From AV40 sp038230255 (GTDB lineage Bacteria; Verrucomicrobiota; Verrucomicrobiia; Chthoniobacterales; UBA10450), in NCBI GenBank assembly GCA_038230255.1, contig JBBRNP010000004.1, forward strand, positions 124,001-188,000: a DNA stretch of 64,000 nucleotides, read 5' to 3'. Below, one piece after another: positions 9,126 to 16,633 of the stretch. The position numbers and the translations under genes are program-made. The notes under the pieces were generated by a model that was not told where the DNA came from, ran no database searches, and saw only the letters and a list, made by a program, of their open reading frames with translations. Numbering within the stretch: position 1 is the stretch's first letter; every line of letters begins with the position of its first letter.

Positions 9126-10517
9126 CTACTTCGCGCCCAGACCCAGGATCACGGCCGGGATAGTTCGCAGCAGAATCTTGAAATCCAGGGCCAGTGACCA
9201 GCGGTCGATGTAATCGAGGTCGAGTTTGACCCAGTCTTGAAAATCGCGCACCTGGTTGCGGCCACTGATTTGCCACAAGCAGGTTAAGCCCGGCTTCACG
9301 CTCAGGCGCCGCCGCTGGGCTGTGTTCTCGAATTTCTCGACTTCGTAAACTGGCAGCGGCCGCGGCCCGACCAAACTCATATCTCCCATCAACACATTCA
9401 GGAGTTGCGGCAGCTCGTCGAAACTGGTTCGGCGCAACCAATGTCCAAATCGCGTAATGCGCGGGTCTGATTCCACCTTGAAAACGGGTCCGCTCATTTG
9501 ATTAAACGGCTCCAGCTCCGCGCGCCGCATCTCGGCGTCATCGGTCATGGAGCGAAATTTGTACATGACAAATGGTTTGCCGTGTTTGCCGGCACGGCGT
9601 TGTCGAAAAATTACCGGCCCGGGCGATGTGATGCGGATAATGAGCGCGGCAATCGCCATCGGAATTGCCATCACCGACAGGACGATCAAAGCCACCACCC
9701 GATCGAAGATATCCTTGATCATCAGCGCCCACGAAACTTCGGGCGCCGAACGGAACACCAACATTGGGCGGCCAGCGAAGGCATCGAAATCCGGTTTGGC
9801 GATCGACGTCCGAATAAAATCGGCGACCAACCACGCCGGCACCCCTTCCACTTCGCACGCGCTGATCGCCTGCTCGACACGATTCAATTGGCTATGGCCG
9901 GCGGCGAAAATTACTCGGGATACCGCGTGGTGGTGCATCGCCTCGACCAGATCTGAAATTGGTTGCCGGTCGATGTCGATCCGCCCCACGACATCGATGA
10001 GTAATCTTTGTTCCGGTGTAAACGACCGTTCCAGAGCCGCCAAATCCTGAGGCAAACCCGCGAGCAGGACAGGTTCACGCTGCTCGCCCCGGACCGCTTT
10101 GCGTCGCAAATGCGCCGCGATTAATCGTTCCTTCGCCAGCAGCACCAGTGTGCCGATAAAAATAAATAAAAGTGGAACTGTTCTATTGGCCAACGGCAAA
10201 CGCAAGAAAATGACGCATGCGCTGACGATGATGCTCAACCAGGTCATTGCCCGCACGATCTGCACGATCGAGCGCCACTTTGTTTTGTTGAGCGGCGATT
10301 GATAAAATCCTTGCAGGTCGAGCAAGATCGGACCGAACGCCATGATCGGTATCAGCAGCCACGCGTAATTACTTTGAGGATCGACGCTCTTGGTCAAGCC
10401 GAACCAGAAGGTGCCGTAATAACGCAGCGCATAAGCAGCCCATAACGACAGCGCCAGCAGGAACGCGTCGATCAAAACTTGCAGTTGCGTGTTTAGTTCC
10501 TGTCGTCGCGCGAGCAT
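9126..10517 (-). CDS. Undecaprenyl-phosphate sugar transferase (WbaP/WcaJ type)
   Basis: A 463-residue polyisoprenyl-phosphate hexose-1-phosphate transferase that would load the first sugar of an exopolysaccharide or O-antigen unit onto undecaprenyl phosphate. Five N-terminal membrane segments and a CoA-binding-like (Rossmann) region precede another hydrophobic helix (about 265-290) and the catalytic bacterial sugar transferase domain. The hallmark motifs are SPGPVIFRQRR, YKFRSM, the DELPQLLNVL stretch, MSLVGPRP, and KPGLTCLWQISGRN with a terminal DLDYIDRWSL. It stands alone between ribE and aroD with no other glycan genes beside it. A second member of the family lies at 62940-64000. The sugar specificity cannot be read from sequence. 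The start ATG at 10517 puts a hydrophobic segment about 12 residues in, as usual. Confidence 0.92.
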   Translation of the reverse strand: MLARRQELNTQLQVLIDAFLLALSLWAAYALRYYGTFWFGLTKSVDPQSNYAWLLIPIMAFGPILLDLQGFYQSPLNKTKWRSIVQIVRAMTWLSIIVSACVIFLRLPLANRTVPLLFIFIGTLVLLAKERLIAAHLRRKAVRGEQREPVLLAGLPQDLAALERSFTPEQRLLIDVVGRIDIDRQPISDLVEAMHHHAVSRVIFAAGHSQLNRVEQAISACEVEGVPAWLVADFIRTSIAKPDFDAFAGRPMLVFRSAPEVSWALMIKDIFDRVVALIVLSVMAIPMAIAALIIRITSPGPVIFRQRRAGKHGKPFVMYKFRSMTDDAEMRRAELEPFNQMSGPVFKVESDPRITRFGHWLRRTSFDELPQLLNVLMGDMSLVGPRPLPVYEVEKFENTAQRRRLSVKPGLTCLWQISGRNQVRDFQDWVKLDLDYIDRWSLALDFKILLRTIPAVILGLGAK

Positions 10518-10566
10518 GCTACAAAGGAGTCACCGTCGCTTCCCTGATTTCCGGAATCTCAAGTAT

Positions 10567-11250
10567 ATGACAACGCGCAGACCGGTCAAAATAACGAACC
10601 AACTGATTGTTGGCGTTATCGCTTCGCCCGCCGATCTCCGTTTTGCCGTCGCCCTGCGCCGGCCGCCGGACCTTTTTGAGCTTCGACTCGATCATCTCTG
10701 CGGCATGGCGGATCAACTCGAACGCAAGATATCGATCTTGTCCGCGCCGATCATCATTACCGCGCGCGATCCGCAAGAAGGTGGCGCGAATCATCTTTCG
10801 CTGTCGCAACGCAGGGACTTGCTCCTGCGTTTTTTGCCCTACTCCAAATATGTCGATGTCGAGCTGCGTTCGGCGCGCGCATTTGAATCGTTGCTCGCGC
10901 GCGCAGGAAAACAGAATGTGCGCCGGATTGTTTCTTTCCATAACTTCAAATCCACTCCATCGCCGCGCAGCTTGCGTGCCAAGGCGGTTTTGGCAAAAGC
11001 GCAGGGCGCCGACATCTTCAAGGTCGCAACGCGCACCGATTCCCTGGCCGAGCTCGCTCGCCTTGTTGATTTTATGATGGATAAGAATGTCGACCTTCCG
11101 GTGAGCGTGATGGGCATCGGCAAACTCGGCGCGATTTCGCGTTTGGTCCTCGCGCGCGCCGGGTCGGTCCTGAACTACGCTTCACTTCACCGATCACAAA
11201 TCGAAGGACAACTCCCGATCGACCTGTTGCGTTCGGCGTTGCTGCATTGA
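10567..11250 (+). CDS. aroD: 3-dehydroquinate dehydratase, type I
   Basis: Shikimate pathway step 3: dehydration of 3-dehydroquinate through a lysine Schiff base. The 227-residue length and motifs fit type I: FELRLDH (substrate-binding Glu/Arg), ARDPQEGG, SFHNF with the catalytic His, and DIFKVAT with the Schiff-base Lys. SVMGIGKLGAISR near the C-terminus binds the carboxylate. I take the ATG at 10567; the frame is open to 10489 but the extra 26 residues look unlike the family. The stop overlaps the TTG of the next gene, so the two are likely co-transcribed. Confidence 0.93.
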   Translation: MTTRRPVKITNQLIVGVIASPADLRFAVALRRPPDLFELRLDHLCGMADQLERKISILSAPIIITARDPQEGGANHLSLSQRRDLLLRFLPYSKYVDVELRSARAFESLLARAGKQNVRRIVSFHNFKSTPSPRSLRAKAVLAKAQGADIFKVATRTDSLAELARLVDFMMDKNVDLPVSVMGIGKLGAISRLVLARAGSVLNYASLHRSQIEGQLPIDLLRSALLH

Positions 11251-11912
11251 AATTAAGTCAGGGACGGAAATCGAAAGTGAAAAATGGGTCGGTAGATTTA
11301 CCCGATGAAGTGCCGGTGATGCCGTTGCCGGGTGCCGTGCTTTTTCCGCATGCATTGCTGCCGCTTTACATCTTCGAAGACCGCTATCGCGACATGCTCG
11401 CGCACGCACTCCAACGCGATCGCATGTTTAGCGTCACATTGATCAAACCGAGTTGCCCGGAATGGCACGCGCCCGAGGATTTTTTCCAATTCGCCACCGT
11501 TGGGCTCATCCGGGCATGCGTCGGTCGCGGCGACGGCAGTTCGAATCTCGTTCTCCAGGGTTTGCACCGCGTCCGTTTCTCCAGTTTCCAGCAAGAAACG
11601 CCGTTTCCGATTGCCAGGATCGACATCGTCGAATCGCACAACGACACGACGACGGTGGAGACGGAAGCGCTCGGCGAAAAAGTTCTTGAGCTTTATCGGA
11701 AATTAAAACGGGCCGAGCGCCGGCTTCCCCCAAAAGTCGATCGCTATCTGGCCGAGCTTGGCGATCTCGAAATGCTGGGTGATTTGGTCGCTTCAACTTT
11801 CGTGGACGAGCCTCTCCGACGCCAGCGCATGCTGGAAGAATCCTCGCTCAATCAGCGGCTGCGATTGCTCATCACCTATTTGCAGGACGAAATCGGCAGC
11901 ACGGCGGTCTAA
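11247..11912 (+). CDS. Lon N-terminal-domain (substrate-binding) protein
   Basis: A 221-residue stand-alone version of the Lon protease N-terminal domain, without ATPase or protease parts. Recognisable features are the opening VPVMPLPGAVLFPHALLPLYIFEDRYR, shortened here to its key parts (LPGAVLFP and PLYIFEDRYR), a beta-rich core with RACVGRGDGS and LQGLHRVRF, and a C-terminal helical region. Such proteins are widespread but of uncertain role; peptide or substrate recognition is inferred from Lon. It overlaps the aroD stop by four bases through a TTG start. An internal GTG near 11310 is the main alternative, because the domain itself begins there. It converges on the dGTPase-like gene with a 4-base overlap. 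Confidence 0.85.
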   Translation: MKLSQGRKSKVKNGSVDLPDEVPVMPLPGAVLFPHALLPLYIFEDRYRDMLAHALQRDRMFSVTLIKPSCPEWHAPEDFFQFATVGLIRACVGRGDGSSNLVLQGLHRVRFSSFQQETPFPIARIDIVESHNDTTTVETEALGEKVLELYRKLKRAERRLPPKVDRYLAELGDLEMLGDLVASTFVDEPLRRQRMLEESSLNQRLRLLITYLQDEIGSTAV

Positions 11913-13072
11913 AGTAAAGCGGCCCGCTCGTCCGTAATCCGCGCGTATTCCTCAATTAAATAACGGTCGGTCATTCCCGCGACGTAATCGCAGACCGTCC
12001 GGTGAAGTCCTTCCTGCTCGATCCGTTTGGTTGCGACGTCGCCGAGCTGGCCGGGATCGGCCACGTAACTTTCGAAAACATTTTTCAGCATCTCGCACGC
12101 GCGCTGATTCACCTCTGCCACGCGCGGATGATAATAAACGTTGCCGTAAAGAAACTTTCGGAGCGCGGCATTCGCCTTGTGCAATTCTTCGCTGTAACGA
12201 ATCAGCGGCGCCGGTTGATTGCGCACCTCATCCGGGCTTTTTGGATTCGCCTTGGAAATTGAAGTCGCGCTCGTCCCGACCACGTCCTGAACCTGCACGT
12301 CGATGATGTCGCGAATGATCAATTTATGCAGCTCCGGCTCACGCGCGTCCGGATAACGCGAGAGCACACTGCGTTCGCTCCGTTGCCAAACCGCATTTTG
12401 CTCCAGCTGCTCCGGCTTCAGAATTTCAAAATCGACCGCATCGTCGAGATCGTGACTGTAGTAAGTGATCTCGTCCGCCAGGTTCGCGATCTGCGCTTCG
12501 AGCGACGGGCATTTGTATTTCTGTCCGCCCGGTGAAGTCGCCTCGTAAAAATCCTGGTGCTTTTGCAAACCTTCGCGCACTTCGAAAGTTAAATTGAGTC
12601 CCGGAAATTTCGGATACGCGTTTTCGAGCAATTCCACCACCCGCAGGCTTTGCCGGTTATGTTCGAACCCGCCGTGGTCGCGCATGCACTCGGCCAGAAT
12701 CTCTTCGCCCGAATGGCCAAAAGGCGTATGTCCGAGATCGTGCGCCAGCGCGATCGCCTCGGCGAGATCTTCGTTGAGCGCGAGAGCGCGCGCGATCGTC
12801 CGACTGATCGAGGCGACTTCGATTGAATGGGTCAGCCGCGTCCGCAGATGATCGCCGGTGCCGTTCAAAAAAACCTGCGTCTTGTATTCAAGCCGGCGAA
12901 ACGCACGCGAGTGAATGATTCGAGCGCGGTCGCGTTGAAACTCGGTCCGGTAGGCATGGCTTTGCTCGGAATATTTTCGGCCGCGCGAGTCCCCCGATTT
13001 TTGCGCGAATGGCGCAAGGGTAGCGCGCTCGGTCGACTCCATTTCCTCGCGTGTTTTCCAACCGTCCTTCAC
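11909..13072 (-). CDS. dgt: Deoxyguanosinetriphosphate triphosphohydrolase-like protein (HD domain)
   Basis: A 387-residue HD-domain phosphohydrolase of the dGTPase family, which splits dNTPs into deoxynucleoside and triphosphate and so influences dNTP pools. The metal-binding H...HD...D pattern shows as RLTHSIEV, LAHDLGHTPFGHSGE and, later, YYSHDLDDAVDF. The N-terminal RDRARIIHSRAFRRLEYKTQV is the family signature (given here as RIIHSRAFRRLEYKTQV). Length is that of the short dGTPase-like subgroup rather than the 500-residue E. coli Dgt, so substrate range may differ. A GTG start at 13072 is used; an ATG at 13042 preceded by GAGGAA is a plausible alternative. Confidence 0.9.
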   Translation of the reverse strand: MKDGWKTREEMESTERATLAPFAQKSGDSRGRKYSEQSHAYRTEFQRDRARIIHSRAFRRLEYKTQVFLNGTGDHLRTRLTHSIEVASISRTIARALALNEDLAEAIALAHDLGHTPFGHSGEEILAECMRDHGGFEHNRQSLRVVELLENAYPKFPGLNLTFEVREGLQKHQDFYEATSPGGQKYKCPSLEAQIANLADEITYYSHDLDDAVDFEILKPEQLEQNAVWQRSERSVLSRYPDAREPELHKLIIRDIIDVQVQDVVGTSATSISKANPKSPDEVRNQPAPLIRYSEELHKANAALRKFLYGNVYYHPRVAEVNQRACEMLKNVFESYVADPGQLGDVATKRIEQEGLHRTVCDYVAGMTDRYLIEEYARITDERAALL

Positions 13073-13087
13073 TTGGCGATTAATCCT

Positions 13088-13474
13088 TTAATGTCGATCT
13101 TGCTCTGCCGCGCCGGAAGTCCGAGCCGGACTGTCAGTTTGGCGAAGACGGGCCGCTTCCAATTTTTCGCGCAACTCACGCTCCGCTCCTCGCGATTGCA
13201 ATCGCAGGACCAGCAGATCGAAGAGCGCGAGCAATAGCGCGGTAAAAGTGAGCCAGATGCAGACGATCCAAAAGATAATCACCCGCCACGGATGTTCCTT
13301 TGGGTTCAATGCCGGCTGCAAAACTGTAAAACCCAAAATCAGTAACAACAGCGCGAGCGCGAGTAGAAGCAGCATCGCTTTCCGGCGAGTGTTCTGGTCG
13401 CGAATCACGCCGCGGGTCGCATGCACGACAAACGCTGTTGTCTTCAGATGTTTTTCGTCCGGAGAATTTTCCAT
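13088..13474 (-). CDS. Small two-helix membrane protein of unknown function
   Basis: A 128-residue product with two strong hydrophobic segments (about residues 34-55 and 66-90) and a charged C-terminal tail. I do not recognise the family. It lies 15 bases upstream of the dgt-like gene on the same strand and may be co-transcribed with it. The last 20 codons are built from a dispersed repeat: the composite element at 13111-13155 encodes the SPARTSG stretch, so the natural C-terminus may have been replaced or extended by repeat insertion. ATG at 13474; no convincing ribosome-binding site. Confidence 0.6.
   Translation of the reverse strand: MENSPDEKHLKTTAFVVHATRGVIRDQNTRRKAMLLLLALALLLLILGFTVLQPALNPKEHPWRVIIFWIVCIWLTFTALLLALFDLLVLRLQSRGAERELREKLEAARLRQTDSPARTSGAAEQDRH
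13111..13155. repeat. Composite dispersed repeat with 13-bp mini-hairpin
   Basis: The mini-hairpin word GTCCGAGCCGGAC (13119-13131) is flanked by CGCCGGAA on the left and TTGGCGAAGACGGGCCG on the right. The same arrangement, with a few substitutions, recurs at 42298-42343. Confidence 0.85.
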
Positions 13475-13579
13475 CAAAGGTTTACCAGGGGCGCGCGCTG
13501 GTTACCTCGATCTTACAATCCTAACAATTCAAGACAATCGACTTCTCAGGAACAATCGGCAGTGCTTTGATAGCGCGGA

Positions 13580-14050
13580 ATGAGAAAGTCGAAGCCAAGA
13601 ATCGGATCTCGCAAAAAGAAAGCCGTCCCGAGAGCAAAACAGAAGCAAGGTCTCCCTCTCCAAGCGCGGCTGGAAGCGGAATTCGCGAAGGCCGTGAAGA
13701 GCGCGAAAGCTTATGTCGGAAATCCCACACGTCTGCAGTCGCTCGTCGAAGAAGCGTCAAAGCAGGCCGCGTCAATGCCCAAGGAACCGTTTCAGGAGAC
13801 GTGGCCATACTTTCAAGCCATGCTCCGTCTAGTTCGTGCCTATTCTCAAGGCAAATACCGCGATGTTCCCGAAAGCACCCTGGTCGTGATCATTGCGGCC
13901 ATTATTTACGTCGTAAACCCGCTCGATGTGATTCCCGACGCGCTTCCCGCGCTCGGTTTTCTTGATGACGCAACCGTTCTCGCCCTCGCCGTGCGAAGAA
14001 GCCGCCAAACTTTGGACGACTTCATGGCCTGGGAAACAGCCGCCCGCTAA
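13580..14050 (+). CDS. DUF1232 (YkvA-like) membrane protein, copy 1
   Basis: A 156-residue protein with a very basic N-terminus (about residues 1-25), a helical middle and the DUF1232 core near residues 100-145. The core contains IIYVVNPLDVIPDALPALGFLDDATV, of which NPLDVIPD and GFLDDATVLALA are the signature. DUF1232 proteins are small membrane proteins of unknown function. The next gene is a paralogue with matching features in the same order, so this is a tandem duplication. ATG at 13580; divergent from the small membrane protein at 13474. Confidence 0.85.
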   Translation: MRKSKPRIGSRKKKAVPRAKQKQGLPLQARLEAEFAKAVKSAKAYVGNPTRLQSLVEEASKQAASMPKEPFQETWPYFQAMLRLVRAYSQGKYRDVPESTLVVIIAAIIYVVNPLDVIPDALPALGFLDDATVLALAVRRSRQTLDDFMAWETAAR

Positions 14051-14131
14051 CAGCAGCGGCTATTGGGTTTCGAGCGATTGGAATGCAGCTATTGCGAGCG
14101 GCTCAAATCTGGCTCTCACTATAAGGGGAAT

Positions 14132-14578
14132 ATGAGGCGCAAGAGAGAACCCCAGTCACGAGCGGCGAAATCGCTATCAGCTGCGCCTCGTAGCCCTGCG
14201 TTCTCGCAGGCGCTAACCAATGCGCGGGCGTATGCCAAAGATCCGGAACGATTGCGTCAACTCTTTAAGGAAGCAGTAAAGAAGGCTCCGACGATCCCAC
14301 GAGCCCCGTTCAAGGATCTTTGGGCCTACTTCCAGGCGATGTTGCGTTTGATTCGCGCGTATTACCGCCGCGAATACCGCAACGTCTCTTTACAAAATCT
14401 AGTGATGATTGTTGGAGCAATCATTTACATCCTGAATCCATTCGATCTCATCCCGGATTGGATCGCTGGCCTCGGTTTTGCAGATGACGCGGTTGTCTTA
14501 GCGTTTGCGGTCCGCCAAACACGGCAAACGCTGGACGACTTTATGATGTGGGAAACCACTTCGCGCGGGCGGCCGTGA
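14132..14578 (+). CDS. DUF1232 (YkvA-like) membrane protein, copy 2
   Basis: A 148-residue paralogue of the gene just upstream: basic N-terminus, then PFKDLWAYFQAMLRLIRAYY and the DUF1232 core NPFDLIPDWIAGLGFADDAVV (key parts NPFDLIPD and GFADDAVVLAFA), then RQTRQTLDDFM. The first copy has the equivalents PYFQAMLRLVRAY and RRSRQTLDDFM. The frame is open from 14063 but the ATG at 14132 is preceded by AAGGGGAAT, a good ribosome-binding site, and starts at the homologous point. Function unknown. It lies 81 bases after copy 1 and 76 bases before the DNA methyltransferase. Confidence 0.87.
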   Translation: MRRKREPQSRAAKSLSAAPRSPAFSQALTNARAYAKDPERLRQLFKEAVKKAPTIPRAPFKDLWAYFQAMLRLIRAYYRREYRNVSLQNLVMIVGAIIYILNPFDLIPDWIAGLGFADDAVVLAFAVRQTRQTLDDFMMWETTSRGRP

Positions 14579-14654
14579 CGAAGTCAGGTTCGTTGCTCAT
14601 TCTAGCGACAAGACCCTAAACGTCGTTGCGGATGTCGCACATGACTGGTAAGAA

Positions 14655-15641
14655 ATGAAAATGATCTCCCAGCGAACCGGTTACGAAACGAGCCAAGCCA
14701 CGCCGGAACTTCCGCTTCGGTCTTTAGAGACTCCATCGGTAAAAGGGTTCGAAGCGGCTTATACGACCAACGGCGGCGCGGCGTATCTTTGCGACAGCCT
14801 GCATTTACTTCGCGCGATTGACGATGACTCGGTCGATCTTGTAATTACTTCCCCGCCGTACGCGTTGGAATTCAAGAAAGAGTACGGAAACGTCGCCAAA
14901 GAGAAGTACGTCGAATGGTTCAAACCATTTGGCGTGGAGATTCAACGTATTCTGAAGCCTGCCGGTAGTTTCGTTTTAAACATCGGCGGAAGTTACAACC
15001 CCGGAACACCGACACGTTCGCTGTATCATTTCAAGGTATTGTTGATGTTGTGCGAGGATGTTGGTTTCCACCTTGCGCAGGAATGTTTCTGGAACAATCC
15101 GGCGAAACTGCCAGCCCCGGCCGAATGGGTTACCGTCCGTCGGCAAAGAGTCAAAGATGCCGTTGAATATGTGTGGTGGTTCAGCAAGACGCCATTTCCA
15201 AAAGCAAACAATCGAAATGTTTTAAATGAGTACAGCGCGGATATGAGACGCTTGCTCAAGCGTGGATACAAACCAAAGCAACGGCCCAGCGGGCACGTCA
15301 TCACTGCGAAGTTTGGAAACGACCATGGAGGGGCGATTCCCTCAAACCTCATTGATCGCGGAAATAATGAAAGCAACTCCGAATATATTCGAGCGTGTGA
15401 TGACGCGGGATACACGGCTCATCCAGCCCGATTCCCGCGCGCTCTGCCGGAATTTTTTATCAAGCTACTAACTGATGACGGGGATTTAGTTATCGATCCA
15501 TTCGCCGGAAGCAACATGACTGGTGCAACAGCTGAGAGTCTTCACCGTCGGTGGGTCATAGCCGAAATTAAAAAGGAATATCTGCTAGCCTCGCGCGTTA
15601 GATTTCCGTTTTTGCGCACTGGTTTCGGAAACGTAGCATGA
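14655..15641 (+). CDS. DNA methyltransferase, beta class (probable N4-cytosine or N6-adenine)
   Basis: A 328-residue SAM-dependent DNA methyltransferase. Catalytic motif IV, TSPPYAL (residues 65-71), comes first and the SAM-binding motif I, DPFAGSN (281-287), comes near the C-terminus, which defines the beta class. The region between (about 150-260) should hold the target-recognition part. SPPY rather than DPPY favours N4-cytosine methylation but does not prove it. The stop overlaps the start of the next gene (ATGA), whose product looks like a nuclease, so this is most likely the modification half of a type II restriction-modification system. No specificity can be assigned from sequence. A second ATG two codons in is possible. 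Confidence 0.9.
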   Translation: MKMISQRTGYETSQATPELPLRSLETPSVKGFEAAYTTNGGAAYLCDSLHLLRAIDDDSVDLVITSPPYALEFKKEYGNVAKEKYVEWFKPFGVEIQRILKPAGSFVLNIGGSYNPGTPTRSLYHFKVLLMLCEDVGFHLAQECFWNNPAKLPAPAEWVTVRRQRVKDAVEYVWWFSKTPFPKANNRNVLNEYSADMRRLLKRGYKPKQRPSGHVITAKFGNDHGGAIPSNLIDRGNNESNSEYIRACDDAGYTAHPARFPRALPEFFIKLLTDDGDLVIDPFAGSNMTGATAESLHRRWVIAEIKKEYLLASRVRFPFLRTGFGNVA

Positions 15642-16633
15642 CTCTCGCGCAGCTCGAGAACGTGCTGCAACATTTGTATGGCGACACCGAGCGCCCGAGG
15701 CCCCTGCACCTTCTAGCTGCTCTTGCGAAGGTCCGCGCCGGTATTTCCGTTAAGGACGCTGCGCAAAGCGTGCGAACTACTGCAGCCAATTTAGAAAGCC
15801 TCGTTCGAGCTCGTGACCCGGTGCTGCATCTGCTCGGTCCGACTCCAGAAAATTATCAGGAAAAATCGCTCAAAGTGCGCGCGATCATTGGGCAACTGAT
15901 AATTGGGAACCTCGCGGAGCAAGTATTCGAGGCCAACTATCGCAACACTGTCGGGAGCACGGATTTGGTCCTTGTTGATGATCGATCTGGCGGTGGTGAC
16001 ACCGATTATCTCGTACGAAACGGCCGGGGCAGACAAGTCTTTCGACTCAACATTAAATTTCATGGATCCCAATTTCGGAAGGCGAAAGAACTGGTGGGAT
16101 TAGAGTCGGAAGATTGTTTCGCTTTGGCAACTTACAAAATCTACAGCGCGCTCCAAAAACAGGAGCAGGAACATCTGCCATATATTTTTGTCGTTGTCGG
16201 CGTTCCGAACCTGACGGGTTCAGTTGTTGGCGCAGCAATTCCCGACGACTTGGCGGAATTTGCGACACTGGCGCGAAATGCGCCAAGAATGGAAGGAAAA
16301 CGAAAAATTGAGGACTCAATCGTTAATGCGATAACCTCTCGGCCAAATGATTTTCAACTCGGGGGAACGCTAAATAATTTCTTAGGCCAAATACGTGGCG
16401 CCCAGTGGCAGGTGCTCTCGGCGCGTCGCGCCGATCTTCTCCTACGCGAGAAGCTTTTTGACCGTGCATACGCACTTCGCGTACGCGGTTTCGCGATGAA
16501 TTATCGCGGAGCGGAGCTCGATATGCATTTCTCGATCACCAGCGATCTCCATCCACTCGAAGATATGCTCCGCATTCTCCGAGATGACGGACTTCACGCG
16601 CTTAGTGTTTATCTTGAGCGCGGGACTTATTAA
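15638..16633 (+). CDS. Putative restriction endonuclease partner of the methyltransferase
   Basis: A 331-residue protein I do not recognise at family level. It overlaps the methyltransferase by 4 bases. A helix-turn-helix-like segment (about residues 24-58, with VKDAAQSVRTTAANLESL) precedes a region resembling a PD-(D/E)XK nuclease core: a helix with E98, strand STDLVLVDD, D123 in TDYLV, and strand FRLNIKFHG with K140. The acidic residue normally two before the Lys is Asn here (N138-I-K140), so the active site is atypical. VVVGVPN at about 190 is another core strand. Restriction activity is inferred from partner and core pattern only. It converges with the pdhC gene, overlapping by 4 bases. 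An alternative is a DNA-binding modifier without nuclease activity. Confidence 0.65.
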   Translation: MTLAQLENVLQHLYGDTERPRPLHLLAALAKVRAGISVKDAAQSVRTTAANLESLVRARDPVLHLLGPTPENYQEKSLKVRAIIGQLIIGNLAEQVFEANYRNTVGSTDLVLVDDRSGGGDTDYLVRNGRGRQVFRLNIKFHGSQFRKAKELVGLESEDCFALATYKIYSALQKQEQEHLPYIFVVVGVPNLTGSVVGAAIPDDLAEFATLARNAPRMEGKRKIEDSIVNAITSRPNDFQLGGTLNNFLGQIRGAQWQVLSARRADLLLREKLFDRAYALRVRGFAMNYRGAELDMHFSITSDLHPLEDMLRILRDDGLHALSVYLERGTY

